DNA of 64,000 bases from Pleurostoma richardsiae. Its lineage: Eukaryota > Ascomycota > Sordariomycetes > Calosphaeriales > Pleurostomataceae. The notes beneath the pieces were generated by a model. The model was not told the DNA's origin, searched no databases, and was given only the letters and a program-made list of their open reading frames with translations. A program made the position numbers and the translations under genes. Below, in pieces: positions 1 to 10,573 of this stretch (position 1 is its first letter; each line of letters starts with the position of its first letter). The stretch lies in assembly GCA_030052745.1 (NCBI GenBank), contig JANBVO010000005.1:744001-808000 (forward strand). Direction: 5' to 3'.

Positions 1-385
1 CGGAGCAGTGATCGAACCTAGAACTCACGGTGGACAACACTAGCTGGTCACTAAGCTGCCCAAGATATAAATTTTGAAAGGCCTTGGTCTGTGACAATAT
101 CCCCTAAAACCCAAGGCTGGCAGCCATGCAGATATACATAAGCCATTGGGTATCCATAACTCCGACACTCCCCTCGTTAAGTTGCCCGAAGCAGACAAGT
201 ACACCGGCATACCTATTCCTAGGCTCTGGAAAACCCCATGCTCTATCACGTTGTTCTTGTGTCATCGTCGTGAATTTCGCAAATTTCAGGAGAATTTTCA
301 GGGCAAGATCCCTGTCGCAGGACTGAAGTCAGGAACGGCTTGTGATCCCGGGGAGGGATCCGATCGATTTGTGCCACACGCACAA
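1..385. other. Left edge, no gene seen
   Basis: This is the 3' flank of the RRM gene, which is on the minus strand and stops at 386. Open frames here are short and have no recognisable protein features. On the minus strand, positions 1-65 carry a tRNA-B-box-like GGTTCGATC and an A-box-like AGCTTAGTG at roughly tRNA spacing. The arms do not pair, so I do not call a tRNA. Confidence 0.4.
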
Positions 386-2203
386 TCAGGCAGTGATTCC
401 GACAGATCTCTTAGCGCGGAAGCTCGACGTTATCTCATCCTCATCACCATCGTCCTCGTCGAGGTTTAGGAGATGGAAGCGGTTGGCCATGGTGATGATG
501 GTCTTCTTTGGAGGCGGAACTTCCTTTCGAGGCTTTGGCGGGGGGAGACGCTCAAGAGATTGAGCGCACTCATCCGCAGCCCACTCTATCTTCGACCCCT
601 TATATTTTCTGAGGCGACAATCAGTTGATGAACCCGGTGAAAGACGCATTGGAAGAGGAGAGGTGGAGGTTCACTTACGTGCGACTCATCATGCAAGTCC
701 GAGCGAACATGGCGTTGTGCACGGAATTGGTGCTGATGAAGCAGCTTCCGCCGATGAACTCAACCTTGATGATGACGAGGTTGTGGATGTGCTCGAGATC
801 CTCCCTGATGCTCTCCTCGGTATTTCGAGGGTCGCATCGGCGAACGATGAGGTTTCTTGTGGCACCACCTCTAATCTTGCTGGCAACGTATCCTGGAAGA
901 GTGAAGTGACGATCGCTCCATCTGACCTCAACCTGCTCACGGGTAAGCGAACAAACTGTGTAAGTGAGGGAAAATTTTCTGGTGGGCGTACCCGCTTATT
1001 CTTTATGTACAGGTCATGCCTGCGGGCGTGGTCGAAGAATGCCCAGGCATCAGTCGAACGCAGGAAAGAGACAGTAGCCGAGCGCTCATGGGTGCGAAGG
1101 AAAATGTTCAACAGTTGTCCGCCGCGGACCACGTTGGCGATATCACCATGTGTAACTCCCTCGCCAAGATTTCCCAGCTGGATCGTCCTCTGGCAGTCGC
1201 GCTCGAACCTCGGTGGCTGCACTGGCTCATCCATTTGCGTGTGACCATTGGGTCCCTCGAGCGGTCCATCCACAGAGATAGACTCGTTGTCCGAAATGAC
1301 GTCCGCGTCCACATCGGCCCAGTCTTGATTCCGGAAAGGTCGAGCCTGAGCCCGGGTACCTTTGAAGGTCTTGCTGAGGGAAATGTATTGATCAGCAGCT
1401 AGTCGGGGCGTTGCTCTCGGATACAGAGAGGGTACGCGTGGAGTTTCAAGCCTGACTGGAGTCTCAAGTCTGATTGGAGTCTCAAGTCTGACCGGAGTGT
1501 CAAGACTGACTGGAGTATCAAGCCTGACGCCTCCGTTCTCGGTTTCAGCGCCTTCGGCAGTTGCTACGTCGGTGCCATCTCCCTGGATCGATGCGTCGTC
1601 CTGGCTGAGAAGCTGCACCCAAGTCAGCAGGGACAATGTTATTAAGGAAACATTTCGACTCTTTCGGCGTAGAGATCGTGTGTAGGGCAAAAGAGTTGAG
1701 GCTAAGAGACTGGATAGGATATCGATCAGAAGGTGCAGTAACCTACATCTATAGTGTCCTCTCCGACCCCGCCTCTCAGCAGATTGTTTCGTAGATTCGC
1801 TACATAGCGGGTCAGCCATCCGTGTTGCTAATGTAGTTGAGACATAGCAGCAGGGAGGCCGTTATGCCCTGGGTCGAGGGTGACCGACCATAACGGGCGG
1901 CAGTATCCTTGAGACCGTTGTACTCAGACTTGGTTATCGAGACTTTGTAGGGATGCGCATAAGGCTCGTCCGTGTTCTTGATTAGATCAGTTAGGAACCA
2001 GCGGGAGAGTTCGCTGATGGTTGGATTGGGACCTACCAACTGGGCTCTGAAAGAGAGCAAGGCAAAAGAGGTCAGCGCCGTCGAGCTATTAACAGTGGTG
2101 CGATAAGGAGCTTTAGCGATGTTAGAGGATTGGCCTACCTTCTAATGAGAGTCTCGAAGTATTCCCGTTCGATAGTGACCATCGATTCGTCTAGGGACGC
2201 CAT
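386..2203 (-). CDS. Two-RRM RNA-binding protein, Nrd1-like
   Basis: Predicted RNA-binding protein of 457 aa in six exons: 2203-2139, 2046-1889, 1799-1747, 1612-992, 932-679 and 608-386. All introns are GT-AG and the frame is kept throughout. The start gives MASLDESMVTIEREYFE. Two RRM-like folds are visible: one begins at RTIQLGNL, and the second follows the GGATRNLIVRRC segment with an RNP1-like KVEFIGGSCFIS. The tail ends in an acidic DEDDGDEDE run. The arrangement resembles the ascomycete family annotated as negative regulator of differentiation 1 (Nrd1/Csx1-like), which binds mRNA and affects sexual differentiation and stress. That role is inferred from the family. Between the N-terminal region and the first RRM lies a repeat of LDTP/LETP units. 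The family call is moderately sure and the exon structure is surer. Confidence 0.8.
1438..1535 (-). repeat. Five 18-bp coding repeats (L[D/E]TP units)
   Basis: Near-identical 18-bp units of the type GGAGTCTCAAGTCTGACT recur about five times in tandem inside exon 4 of the RRM gene. They encode hexapeptides VRLDTP, VSLDTP, VRLETP, IRLETP and VRLETP. The reading frame is kept through every unit. The TP dipeptides are possible proline-directed phosphosites, which is inference. Confidence 0.85.
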
Positions 2204-5127
2204 CCTGAGCGCAAGACCACAGAACAACGATGAGAAGGATGGAAAAACAGGAGCAGGGCTACGGTGAGGCCCAAGCACTCATATCGAATTGCTGGACAAG
2301 ATGCCTTGGGCGCCTCAGCTTCGGCGTCCCTGCCTCACGTGCTGATAATGCGGACTGTCGTGCTGAAGCAGGCGCTCCCAGGTGTAACTAACAAGCTTGG
2401 AAGCTGGGGGTGGGTACACCACCTGCACGTATGGGGTTTGTTAGTGGAGGTCCAGCTGGATGGGTGGACCGGGAGTGCTGTTGGTAGTCGCTTTTTAGCG
2501 CCGTCGGTACCTCAGTGTTTTAAGGTTGCACGTCAAACAAACCACTAGACAGAAGGAGCGACCCACCAACTTCCTTCTAAGTCTGGCACACTCAGGTCTG
2601 CGCCTGCGCAGTCCAAGAGCCAATGGGGGTCGGTGTTGGAGTCGCTCTTTCCTTCTATCTTGACTCTCCTGCTGCCAACTTCAGACGTACCTTCCAACAT
2701 TAGCATTGAGACTTGACAGTGTGCTTTAAGATCAGGTACCTTAGGTACATAAGATAGGTAAGGCACAGAGGCTCTGGGAGGTAAGTTACCTAAGGTAGGT
2801 ACTCTGATGTATACCACAAAACCTGTTCAAGGTTCATGGCTTGTTGGCTTGAGGGCGAATTCGATTCCCCCCTACCTTGCCTGGGAGCTCTATTTTAGGC
2901 TTCAACATACCTACACTGCCTCTTCAAGCTTTCGAGTATCTGCAGGCTCCTGCTAAAATATTCCCACGGGATTGGTCTTTCCGGCGACGGCCTGTCGCCA
3001 ACAGTCTGCAAACTGCAGATTCCTCCGCGCCTGTGATGTCTATGCAGACTAGCAAGCAAGCAAAGAGAATCTGGGACTCCAATGATGCCGCCCATGTCAC
3101 CTTCTCTGCTTCATACTCTAAAAGGGAAAAGATGCTTGGTTCCCTCCGTAGTATAAGCCCCAGACCTCGGCGCCAACATCATGCGAGCACGGATATTCTC
3201 AGCTTGGCCTTGTTGAGGTGCATTGAACCGGACCGACGATGCGGCCTCCGGTCAAAGTCACTTGATAGCAACCAATCCCACCTGCGTCCTGTCAGCTCGC
3301 TGGGTCGTTGACCTTAGACGGTGGTGGAGCACCCAGGATCAACGTTCTTCTGAAGGATCTTCCAACTTCTTGGGTAGACGCTCCCAATATGGATGATCGA
3401 AGCTTGCCATCACATTGTGACAAGTGAGTGGCCTTGGAACAGCTCTTGTGTGGACCTATTGCATCCACCGTTGAGAATTCTAATAGCATGGAGCCAAACC
3501 AAAACAGCCTATCAATGGCATCAGTCCTCCTTGGCAATGCCACAAAGAGAACGGACCTGACCATCTCCTAGATATCACAGGCCCCTTAGCCTTACCGACA
3601 CATGCCATCTCCTCACATGCGGTAGTTAGCAGATGGAGTTGGATGTTCTCGCGAATGAATCCAGAGGAGGCGGCTGACCCATCGCGTCAAGACCGCCCGT
3701 GTCGCAACTGCAATAACGAGATGAAAGCTTCTTTGGGTGCAAAATCAGAAGAAGCAGACGCTGACGCTGACGCCATCGCCGTAATATAACCTTGCTCTAA
3801 CGGTAATCTTCACTCAAAACTGCGGCATCTCCAAATATGCCAAGCCATCAAAGCCGCGCTCATAGCCCGGGGGTACATCAACGGAAACTCGGAGATGTCC
3901 GACGGCCGCTCTTCCACTGTTTTTGCAACACTCGGCTATAATCTGGCGTTTGAAGCTTTGACTCTAGGCTGTTGAGGAGCACCAGAGTCTAGAACTGAGA
4001 TTTACGGCGAATTGAAAACCATGAAAGTGGGTGGAAGTGTCGAGGAACTCCTTTATATGGGCTAGCTGGGTGGGTTCACGGACAAGGCCTCACCACAGGC
4101 TTGCTGACAGAAGCATGTGCAACGGCATTCCGGTTCAGTGGGAACCCGGGGTATGGCTGCCGCTATATATTGCTGACATGGGCTAACCCCCTCGGTGCCA
4201 CTATCTGTCAGCGGTTCGGTCTTCAAGGATCTTCAGACCCTTTGTCGTCAGCGTCTTCTGCTGAACAGCTTCTACTCCGGATAGGGTACCGGATATCCTG
4301 AGCTGAATATTACCAGCTGATAGCGCGCTACCACCTCAAGCATGCGGCTGCCACGGGTTTCTGGATGTCAGACTAACGGAGACATACCCGCTAGCGTAAC
4401 GCCGGACTCTGCGGACTCTTGTCTCCCACTGGACCACTCACTTAACGTTATTTTTAGCCGAGCTCCTCAGCCGGATGCGAAAACACTGAACACGAGCAGG
4501 GGAAGAGGGCGATGGGGCCAATACGATCAGATCACCGACGAGACAGGGGTCTCACTGGACATTCCGGGCTTCCACGACGCCACCACAACATCATTCTCAT
4601 GCGGGCTAAGCCCGAACAAGCGGGCTACAACCCCCCGTTTCGGAACCAAGCAGAACAGTGGACGCTCCGCGGGCTTGTGTTGTTACGGCCTAGTCTATTT
4701 GCATGCATCTCCTGTTAACCCTGCAACGAAAATCGAAAGAGGAGCAATCCTGTTGTTCTCTTCTCTTGTTGCTGCCAACAAAGCGTATCACGACCTTCGT
4801 TTTTACTTCCGTTTAATAAACACTCGCTTTCAATTCCAAAATATCGCTCGTTTAGGTTTTGGATAGAGACGCTGTGTTAACCTGACGATACTCGAAGATC
4901 GCTAGTACCGGATCTTTCTGTAACTGCGATTCAGGGGCTGCCAACTACGACCATCGGACCTGTTGGATAGTCATCTGCTCAGCAACCACATTTCCGCAAG
5001 ACAGGAGGACGGCCTTCTTTCAATTGTGTATCGGGACTCTTGCGGTCTCGAAAGCTATTGTCCCAGCTTCCTTCGACCCGATTTTTGTTCCCGGTGTACA
5101 TATTTCAGCCCATACCCGACGCCGATC
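2204..5127. other. 2.9 kb intergenic region
   Basis: The stretch lies between the RRM gene start and the DUF7137 gene. I could not assemble any gene from its frames. The segment at about 2735-2815 is dense in AGGTACCTTAGGTA-like palindromic words, a motif that recurs in other intergenic parts of the window. From 4300 onward it is probably the promoter and 5' UTR of the next gene, with a pyrimidine-rich run near 4740-4830. Confidence 0.5.
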
Positions 5128-6065
5128 ATGAAGCCAGCGCGGTCTCTCTGCCACCTGACCACTGTTCTACTTTCCCTGTCACCTCTTGTGGCAGCATGGC
5201 CGACATGGCTGCCGGAGTTAGACTCGTTGATAGTACGGCGGCAGGATGACGGTGATTCTTCCTCTTGTATGCATTCCTGCTTCAACAAACCTTCTGCGAG
5301 GTTTTCACTGATGACGGAGTAGCCTCAGATACTGTGCAAGCGACGGCGACGGCGACAGCAACAGGAACGGCCTCATCCCCCTCCGAGACGGGGTCAGCCG
5401 CGACAACAACCTCCAAAAAGAACCAAGCCGAGACCACAAACCTCAATACGGGAGGCCGGACCGTGACGGACAGCGCCACGGATACCGCATCAGGTAGCGG
5501 CAGTAAGAAGACTTCCGCGACGGCCACACATACCGATTATGACGCGCGGGACCCGGCTGGCTCCGTCGTGATGGTCACACCTGCCACAACGGAGGGCACG
5601 CAGCTCTACAAGATCGGCGACTATGTGACGTGGGGCTGGAACTACACGAACCTGCAGGGTGCGCCCACGGCCATCGACGTACTGGTGTCGTGCAGCGCCG
5701 CCACTGAGACCTGGACCCTGACGCAGAACATGACCTTCGCTACGCTGGGCTCCTACACCTGGGATACTGGCGCGTACCAGCAGACCGCCGTTGCCAGCCC
5801 GCTGCTGACGGAGGAGTACACCCTCGTCATCTATGATGCCGACTCGAGCGTGAGTGCCACGGCCGAGGCCGGCTACCTGGGGCCTTATACAGGATTCACG
5901 TTCGGCATGTACGAGGGCCAGTCGTACACCCCGCTGTCGGAGTGGACGTGTGCCACCTGCAGCGCCGCCATGGGGGACACCGAGAAGAGGGTCATCGGGT
6001 TCGCGGTCTCGATGGCGGCCGTTACGGTGTTGAGCTTCACGTGGTTCGTTGCCGGACTGTGGTGA
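5128..6065 (+). CDS. DUF7137-type secreted Ser/Thr-rich surface protein
   Basis: Predicted cell-surface protein of 293 aa in two exons (5128-5266 and 5323-6065) joined by a 56-bp GT-AG intron. The N-terminus (MKPARSLCHLTTVLLSLSPLVAAWP) is a clear signal peptide, followed by a dibasic VRRQ site. Next comes a Ser/Thr/Ala-rich, probably O-glycosylated stalk at residues 45-125. After it is a globular domain containing MVTPATTEGTQLYKIGDYVTWGWNYT and an ECATC-like CATC motif near its end. A C-terminal hydrophobic segment (FAVSMAAVTVLSFTWFVAGLW) could be a membrane anchor or GPI signal. This layout matches the fungal DUF7137 family, which is related to Kre9/Knh1-type Ser-Thr-rich wall proteins. Its molecular function is unknown. 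Start and intron are well supported because only this junction joins the two frames. Confidence 0.85.
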
Positions 6066-6502
6066 TTCTGATATTCGGATGCCGGGGGGTAATGACAGAA
6101 AGCGATGCTGGGGCAGATTTCTAGCTCGCTGAATGTGTGGATGGCTGCATATATGGTCACGGTAAAGGGCGATTCAAGGCCTCTCTGCCTAATATGGTTG
6201 CAAGACTTGTGGCGTTGGCATGTCAACTCTCTCTTGGACAACGGTTGCTGGGTTTGAAAAATGGCGATTTCTGCACTTGGATTCTAGGAGTTCCATCAGC
6301 TTACAATATAGTAATGATCCACATCCGCTACGATATGCTCGGGAGACCCGGAATCAAGATGGAGTCAAGGCACCAGCCAGCTGCTTGATGAGTATTACTC
6401 CATTTCTCGCAGGCATTCGGTGTAGAAGCTGCGCGGGTATCCTGCTATATCCTAGACGTCTGTTTCCAGTATCGAAAGGCTTCCGAACGCTACAAATGAA
6501 GA
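6066..6502. other. Convergent 3' region
   Basis: This 437-bp spacer separates the stops of two converging genes (DUF7137 and CDK11). It should contain both 3' UTRs. I saw no gene and no clear terminator-like structure. Confidence 0.5.
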
Positions 6503-8016
6503 CTATATCATCCTCAAGGAGAAGCCTCCGCCCTTCTCCTCCTTCTCCCTGCCTGAGAATATGCCGCTGAAGTCCACGGCGCCCATCTCGACGGCGGCCT
6601 CTCCACGGACCGGAGCGTTGGGCGTCTGCCTCCGCCGCCGCCTCTCCTGCCCGGCCTTGCTGGGGAAGGTCGGGAACATGGCTTCCTGCTTGGGCTTGGG
6701 GTCCTGCTTGAAGTACTCGTGCGCAAGCATCTCGCGCGCCGTGGGCCGCCGGGCGGGGTCCAGCGCCAGCAGACCGTTGAGCAGCGCGCTGCCCGCCGCC
6801 GTCAGCAGCGGGAACCGGGCGCGGATCACGGAGCCCGTGGTCAGGCCGCTCTTGGGCAGGCGCAGGGACCGCGCGTTGGGCAGCCGCCGGAAGCCGGGCC
6901 ACGTCTCCTCGGTGGGGATGCCGCACAGCTCGAAGATCCGCGTCAGTTCGTCGACCTCGTTCTTGCCCTGCAGCAGCGGCTCGCGCGTCAGCAGCTCGCC
7001 GAAGATGCACCCCACGCTCCACATGTCGACCGGCTGGCCGTAGCGCGCCGCGCCCAGGAGCAGCTCGGGGGCGCGGTACCAGAGGGTGACGACCAGCTGG
7101 GTCAGCTTGGGCGGGGGGTCACCGACGTATCGGGCCATGCCGAAGTCGGCGATCTTCAGCTGCCCGCGGTTGTTGAGCAGCAGATTCGACGTCTTGAGGT
7201 CGCGGTGCAGTATCCAGTTGTCGTGCAGGTAGGCGACGCCCGAGGCGAGCTGGAGGAGGAGGGTCTTGACCTCGGAGGCTAGGAACGGCTCGGGCATGTC
7301 TTCGAGGATGCTCTTGAGGTCGTGCTCGACGAACTCTAGTACGAGAAAGATGCTAGAGAGAAGACACTACGTGGTCAGCAACCAGAGAAGCAGCGTTTGT
7401 AGAATGGAAAGAAGGCAATGGCTCACTTCTCAATTCGCCTCGTGTCCTCGCCGACGACCACCTCTCTGAGCTTCACGACGTTCTTGTGCTCGCAATCTTT
7501 CAGGATCTGTATCTCCCGTAGCCCGGTAACGGGTAGTCCACCGCGGTCCTTGGGCTCGATCTTCAGCCTTTTGAGCGCCACCACCCTCCCTGTCGCTGCC
7601 TCCTTCGCCCGCGACACCCAGCCGTATGCTCCCTCCTCTATGTCGTTGAGCTTCTCGTAGTTCTCCACGCTGCGACTCTTGCCGAACTGCCCTCCCTCGA
7701 AGCGCAGCAGCCGCCTCCCCTCAGCCGTGCCCTCGGGGCCCGGCGCGCTGCCCTCTCCGGAGCCCTTGTCCTCTCGCTCCGGCGTGAGCTTGCGCCGCTT
7801 CGTCGGGGGACCATCGTCGTCGTGTGCGTCGTGTCCCGCTGCCTCGGCTTGTCTCACGGCCGCAGCCTGTGCTTCGCGGACGCGCCGCTCCTCCTCTAGC
7901 TTGCGCGCTCTCTCGGCCTTGAGGCGCTTCTTCTCCTCTTTTTCTCTCTTGAGCCTGGCTTCTAGCGCTGCATCCTCCTCGCTGTCGGCCCAGCGTGACT
8001 TGCCCTTGCTTGCCAT
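6503..8016 (-). CDS. CDK11/PITSLRE-type cyclin-dependent kinase
   Basis: Protein kinase of 479 aa in two exons (8016-7427 and 7352-6503) with a 74-bp intron. Residues 1-115 are charged (a Lys/Glu coiled-coil-like stretch and a PPTKRRK basic motif), as expected for CDK11. The kinase domain starts near 120. It has a glycine loop EEGAYGWV, catalytic Lys149 in VALKR, and an αC helix reading PVTGLRE where CDK11 has PITSLRE. Also present are HRDLKTSN (about 246), DFG (266), WYRAPELLLG, and a C-terminal basic Arg-rich tail. CDK11 with cyclin L phosphorylates transcription and splicing factors in the nucleus. That role comes from the family. All catalytic residues are intact. It is divergent from the NDUFAF7 gene, with 446 bp between the starts. 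Confidence 0.93.
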
Positions 8017-8462
8017 CTCGGCCCGGCCCCTCGTTCGGTCGGGCTGCCGGCCGGTTGTTCGTCAAGGTGCTGCGAGGCCGGGCGTGTGTTTTGCGCAATG
8101 GTGAAAGATCGGGCGAATGCGTACGCGAGGATGTGTGAGAACAACTGGATCCCCTGTCGCCGTCACCGTCCTGGGGTATTTGTTGGTACGGAAAGTGTGT
8201 CGTTGAGAGGCTGTGGTGGTTGCGGTATGGGCAGGTATTTGGTGACGTTCACCCGCTATTATCGAGTTGCCTGCCGGCCTAGAAAGTTTTTGATTGACTA
8301 CCACCTAACCTTTGGTACCGGGGGCTCTCGAGCGCACGCCTGCCCGTGTAACAGGTTTTCCCGATGGTGAACCCCACCACTAGCAGCCAGCTCTAGATAC
8401 TTGATGACCTCAATCTCTCATTATGCCAATCCATAGCCTTTCGAAACTCTAATCCGGCTTCA
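8017..8462. promoter_or_regulatory. Divergent promoter region, CDK11 / NDUFAF7
   Basis: This 446-bp stretch separates two divergent starts and so must carry both promoters. I recognised no specific binding site. Only its position supports the call. Confidence 0.5.
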
Positions 8463-10167
8463 ATGAGGTCGTTTGTGTCCCGGGCGGCTCTGGGGGGGCT
8501 TCGGGCCATAGCTCGGCCACCCCGGTGCTCACAGCTTAGAGCTCCACAAGCTCTGAGAAGGTTGTCAGTGACAGCAGCACTGAGAGACAGCGAAGAGAGG
8601 AAATGGTCGACGCCTCTAGCGAAACAGCTCGCTGATGCTATTGCAGTGAGTACAATGGCCTTGCTTGCATTGCGTGGGCATCATCTAACGCTGAGATACA
8701 GATAACTGGCCCCATCCCGCTGGCCAGCTACATGCGCATGTGCCTGACCTCTGACTTGGGCGGGTACTACAGCGGCGCAATCGAGGGCGGCAGAGACCAG
8801 TTCGGCCAGAAGGGGGACTTCGTCACGTCCCCTGAGATCTCCCAGATCTTCGGAGAGCTGATCGGGATCTGGTTCGTAGCCGAATGGATCGCCCAAGGCA
8901 GGCCGAAGACTGGCGTCGAGCTCATCGAGGTCGGCCCGGGACGAGGGACTCTGATGGACGACATCCTCCGCGTACTGCTCGTCTCTTGTCCATAGGTGCA
9001 ATGAGAGCCCCTCGCTGACACTGAAGCAGACAATTCAGAGCTTCAAGCCAATGGCCCAAGCCATAGACGCCATCTACATGGTCGAGGCGAGCCCTGAGCT
9101 TAGGGTTGCTCAGAAGAACCTCCTTTGCGGAGAGGGGGCTTCCATGACCGAGTCCAAGTCTGGCTACCATAGTGTGTGCAAGTACGATTCTCTACCCATT
9201 GTGTGGACAGAGACGATCAAGTCGATCCCGATAAGTATGCGCACAGTGCACTTTGAGTAGAGAGAAACTCCTTCTCACAGGTCGTCCAGGTCCGAGCAAG
9301 ATGCCCTTCATCGTGGCTCACGAGTTCTTTGACGCCCTGCCCATCCATGCCTTCCAGAACGTCACCGTCCCGGCGACGCAGAACACCGCGGCTTCCCCCA
9401 GCGACACGAGCGCCCCATCCTCCAAGACCAGCACCGCAACCCTCCAGTGGCGCGAGATGGTCGTCTCGCCCACGCCCCCGGGCTCAACTCACGAGAGCCT
9501 GCGCACCCCGGTCTCCCTTCGGCACGACACGCCCGCTCCCGACTTCCAGCTGACCCTCGCCAAGGCCGCGACCCGCCACTCGCTCTACCTCCCCGAGTCC
9601 TCCCCACGCTACCGCGCCCTCAAGGCCCTCCCGGACGCCCTTATCGAGGTCTGCCCCGACGCCGCCCTCTACGCCGCCGACTTCGCCGCCCGCATCGGCG
9701 GCTCCGCCCAGCACCCCAAGCCGCAGCCCTCCGGCGCCGCCCTCATCCTCGACTACGGCCCCGGCGACGGCTCCGTGCCCGTCAACTCGCTGCGCGGCAT
9801 CAGCCGCCACCGCCTGGTCAGCCCCTTCGTCGAGCCCGGGCTGACGGACCTGAGCGCCGACGTCGACTTCGCCGCCGTCGCGGAGGCGGCGACGCGCGCC
9901 AGCGAGCAGGTCGAGGTCCACGGGCCCGTGCCGCAGGGCTACTTCCTCGAGAGCATGGGCATCCGCGAGAGGGCGGAGGTGCTCGCGCGCGACAAGGACC
10001 CGGCCAAGGCCCGGGACGTGGAGCGCGCGTGGAAGAGGCTCGTGGACCGGGGCCCGGGCGGCATGGGCAAGCTGTACCACGCGCTGGCGATCGTGCCGGA
10101 GAATGATGGCAGGAGGAGGCCCGTCGGGTTCGGAGGTGATGTTACGGAGAAGAGACTTGCAGAATAG
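8463..10167 (+). CDS. NDUFAF7-type mitochondrial arginine methyltransferase
   Basis: Predicted mitochondrial protein arginine methyltransferase of 514 aa in four exons: 8463-8645, 8702-8971, 9030-9234 and 9281-10167. The start gives an Arg/Ala-rich targeting sequence ([20 protein letters not shown]). The MidA/DUF185 fold follows. It includes [14 protein letters not shown], the substrate-adjacent [15 protein letters not shown], the SAM-binding [10 protein letters not shown]-like motif, and [15 protein letters not shown]. The family symmetrically dimethylates an arginine of the NDUFS2 subunit early in complex I assembly. That is family knowledge. The last intron can use two acceptors nine bases apart (after 9280 or 9289), giving or removing Arg-Pro-Gly. 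A proline/serine/threonine-rich insert at about residues 230-270 is fungal-specific in look. Confidence 0.92.
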
Positions 10168-10573
10168 AGTCTTGTGTATCAACATGCCCTCTCCTGACTT
10201 GGGGGAGAGACTGTAGTTCATTTGGCGTTCAGTAAGGGTGGATATGGGCCGCCAGGTTCTGAACCGGATCAATGATCAAACAGGAAAAGATTATGTTCAA
10301 TATCATATTCAACTCCTCCGGTTCTCACTGAGATTATGGCCCGGAAGTATGGCATCCGCCTTGGATTTTGACTTGCTCCTTTCCTCCGGCTCCATCACCC
10401 ATCGAAGCATGATTAACCACTGAGTAGAATGCAGCCCCCGACATGTGAAGACTACCGTGCAAGAGAACCCAAAACGCCGCTGTATAACTACCTAACTGTA
10501 CAACTGGGAGCAAAGACAATGTCGTGGTCACTCACCCCCACCTCTCCATCTACCTGTCGACTGCTAACTGAAA
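10168..10573. other. Convergent 3' region
   Basis: This 406-bp spacer lies between the stops of the NDUFAF7 and PTM1 genes. It is A/T-richer than the flanking exons and presumably holds both 3' UTRs. No gene was seen. Confidence 0.5.

Noticed and set aside
1-65. tRNA-like A and B boxes on the minus strand at the window edge
   Set aside because: GGTTCGATC and AGCTTAGTG are spaced like tRNA promoters, but the T, D and acceptor stems do not pair. Sequence beyond position 1 is missing, so a tRNA or tRNA-derived element is not supported.
2877-3311. 144-codon open frame on the plus strand
   Set aside because: No recognisable domain, no intron structure, and composition like flanking non-coding DNA.
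4342-4866. 174-codon open frame on the plus strand
   Set aside because: It has no family features, includes simple promoter-like sequence, and lies just upstream of the DUF7137 gene. More likely promoter or 5' UTR.
9447-10272. Long open frames in other frames and on the opposite strand of the NDUFAF7 gene
   Set aside because: They are shadows of a GC-rich exon. Their translations are Arg/Pro-rich or Ala/Gly-rich and match no family.
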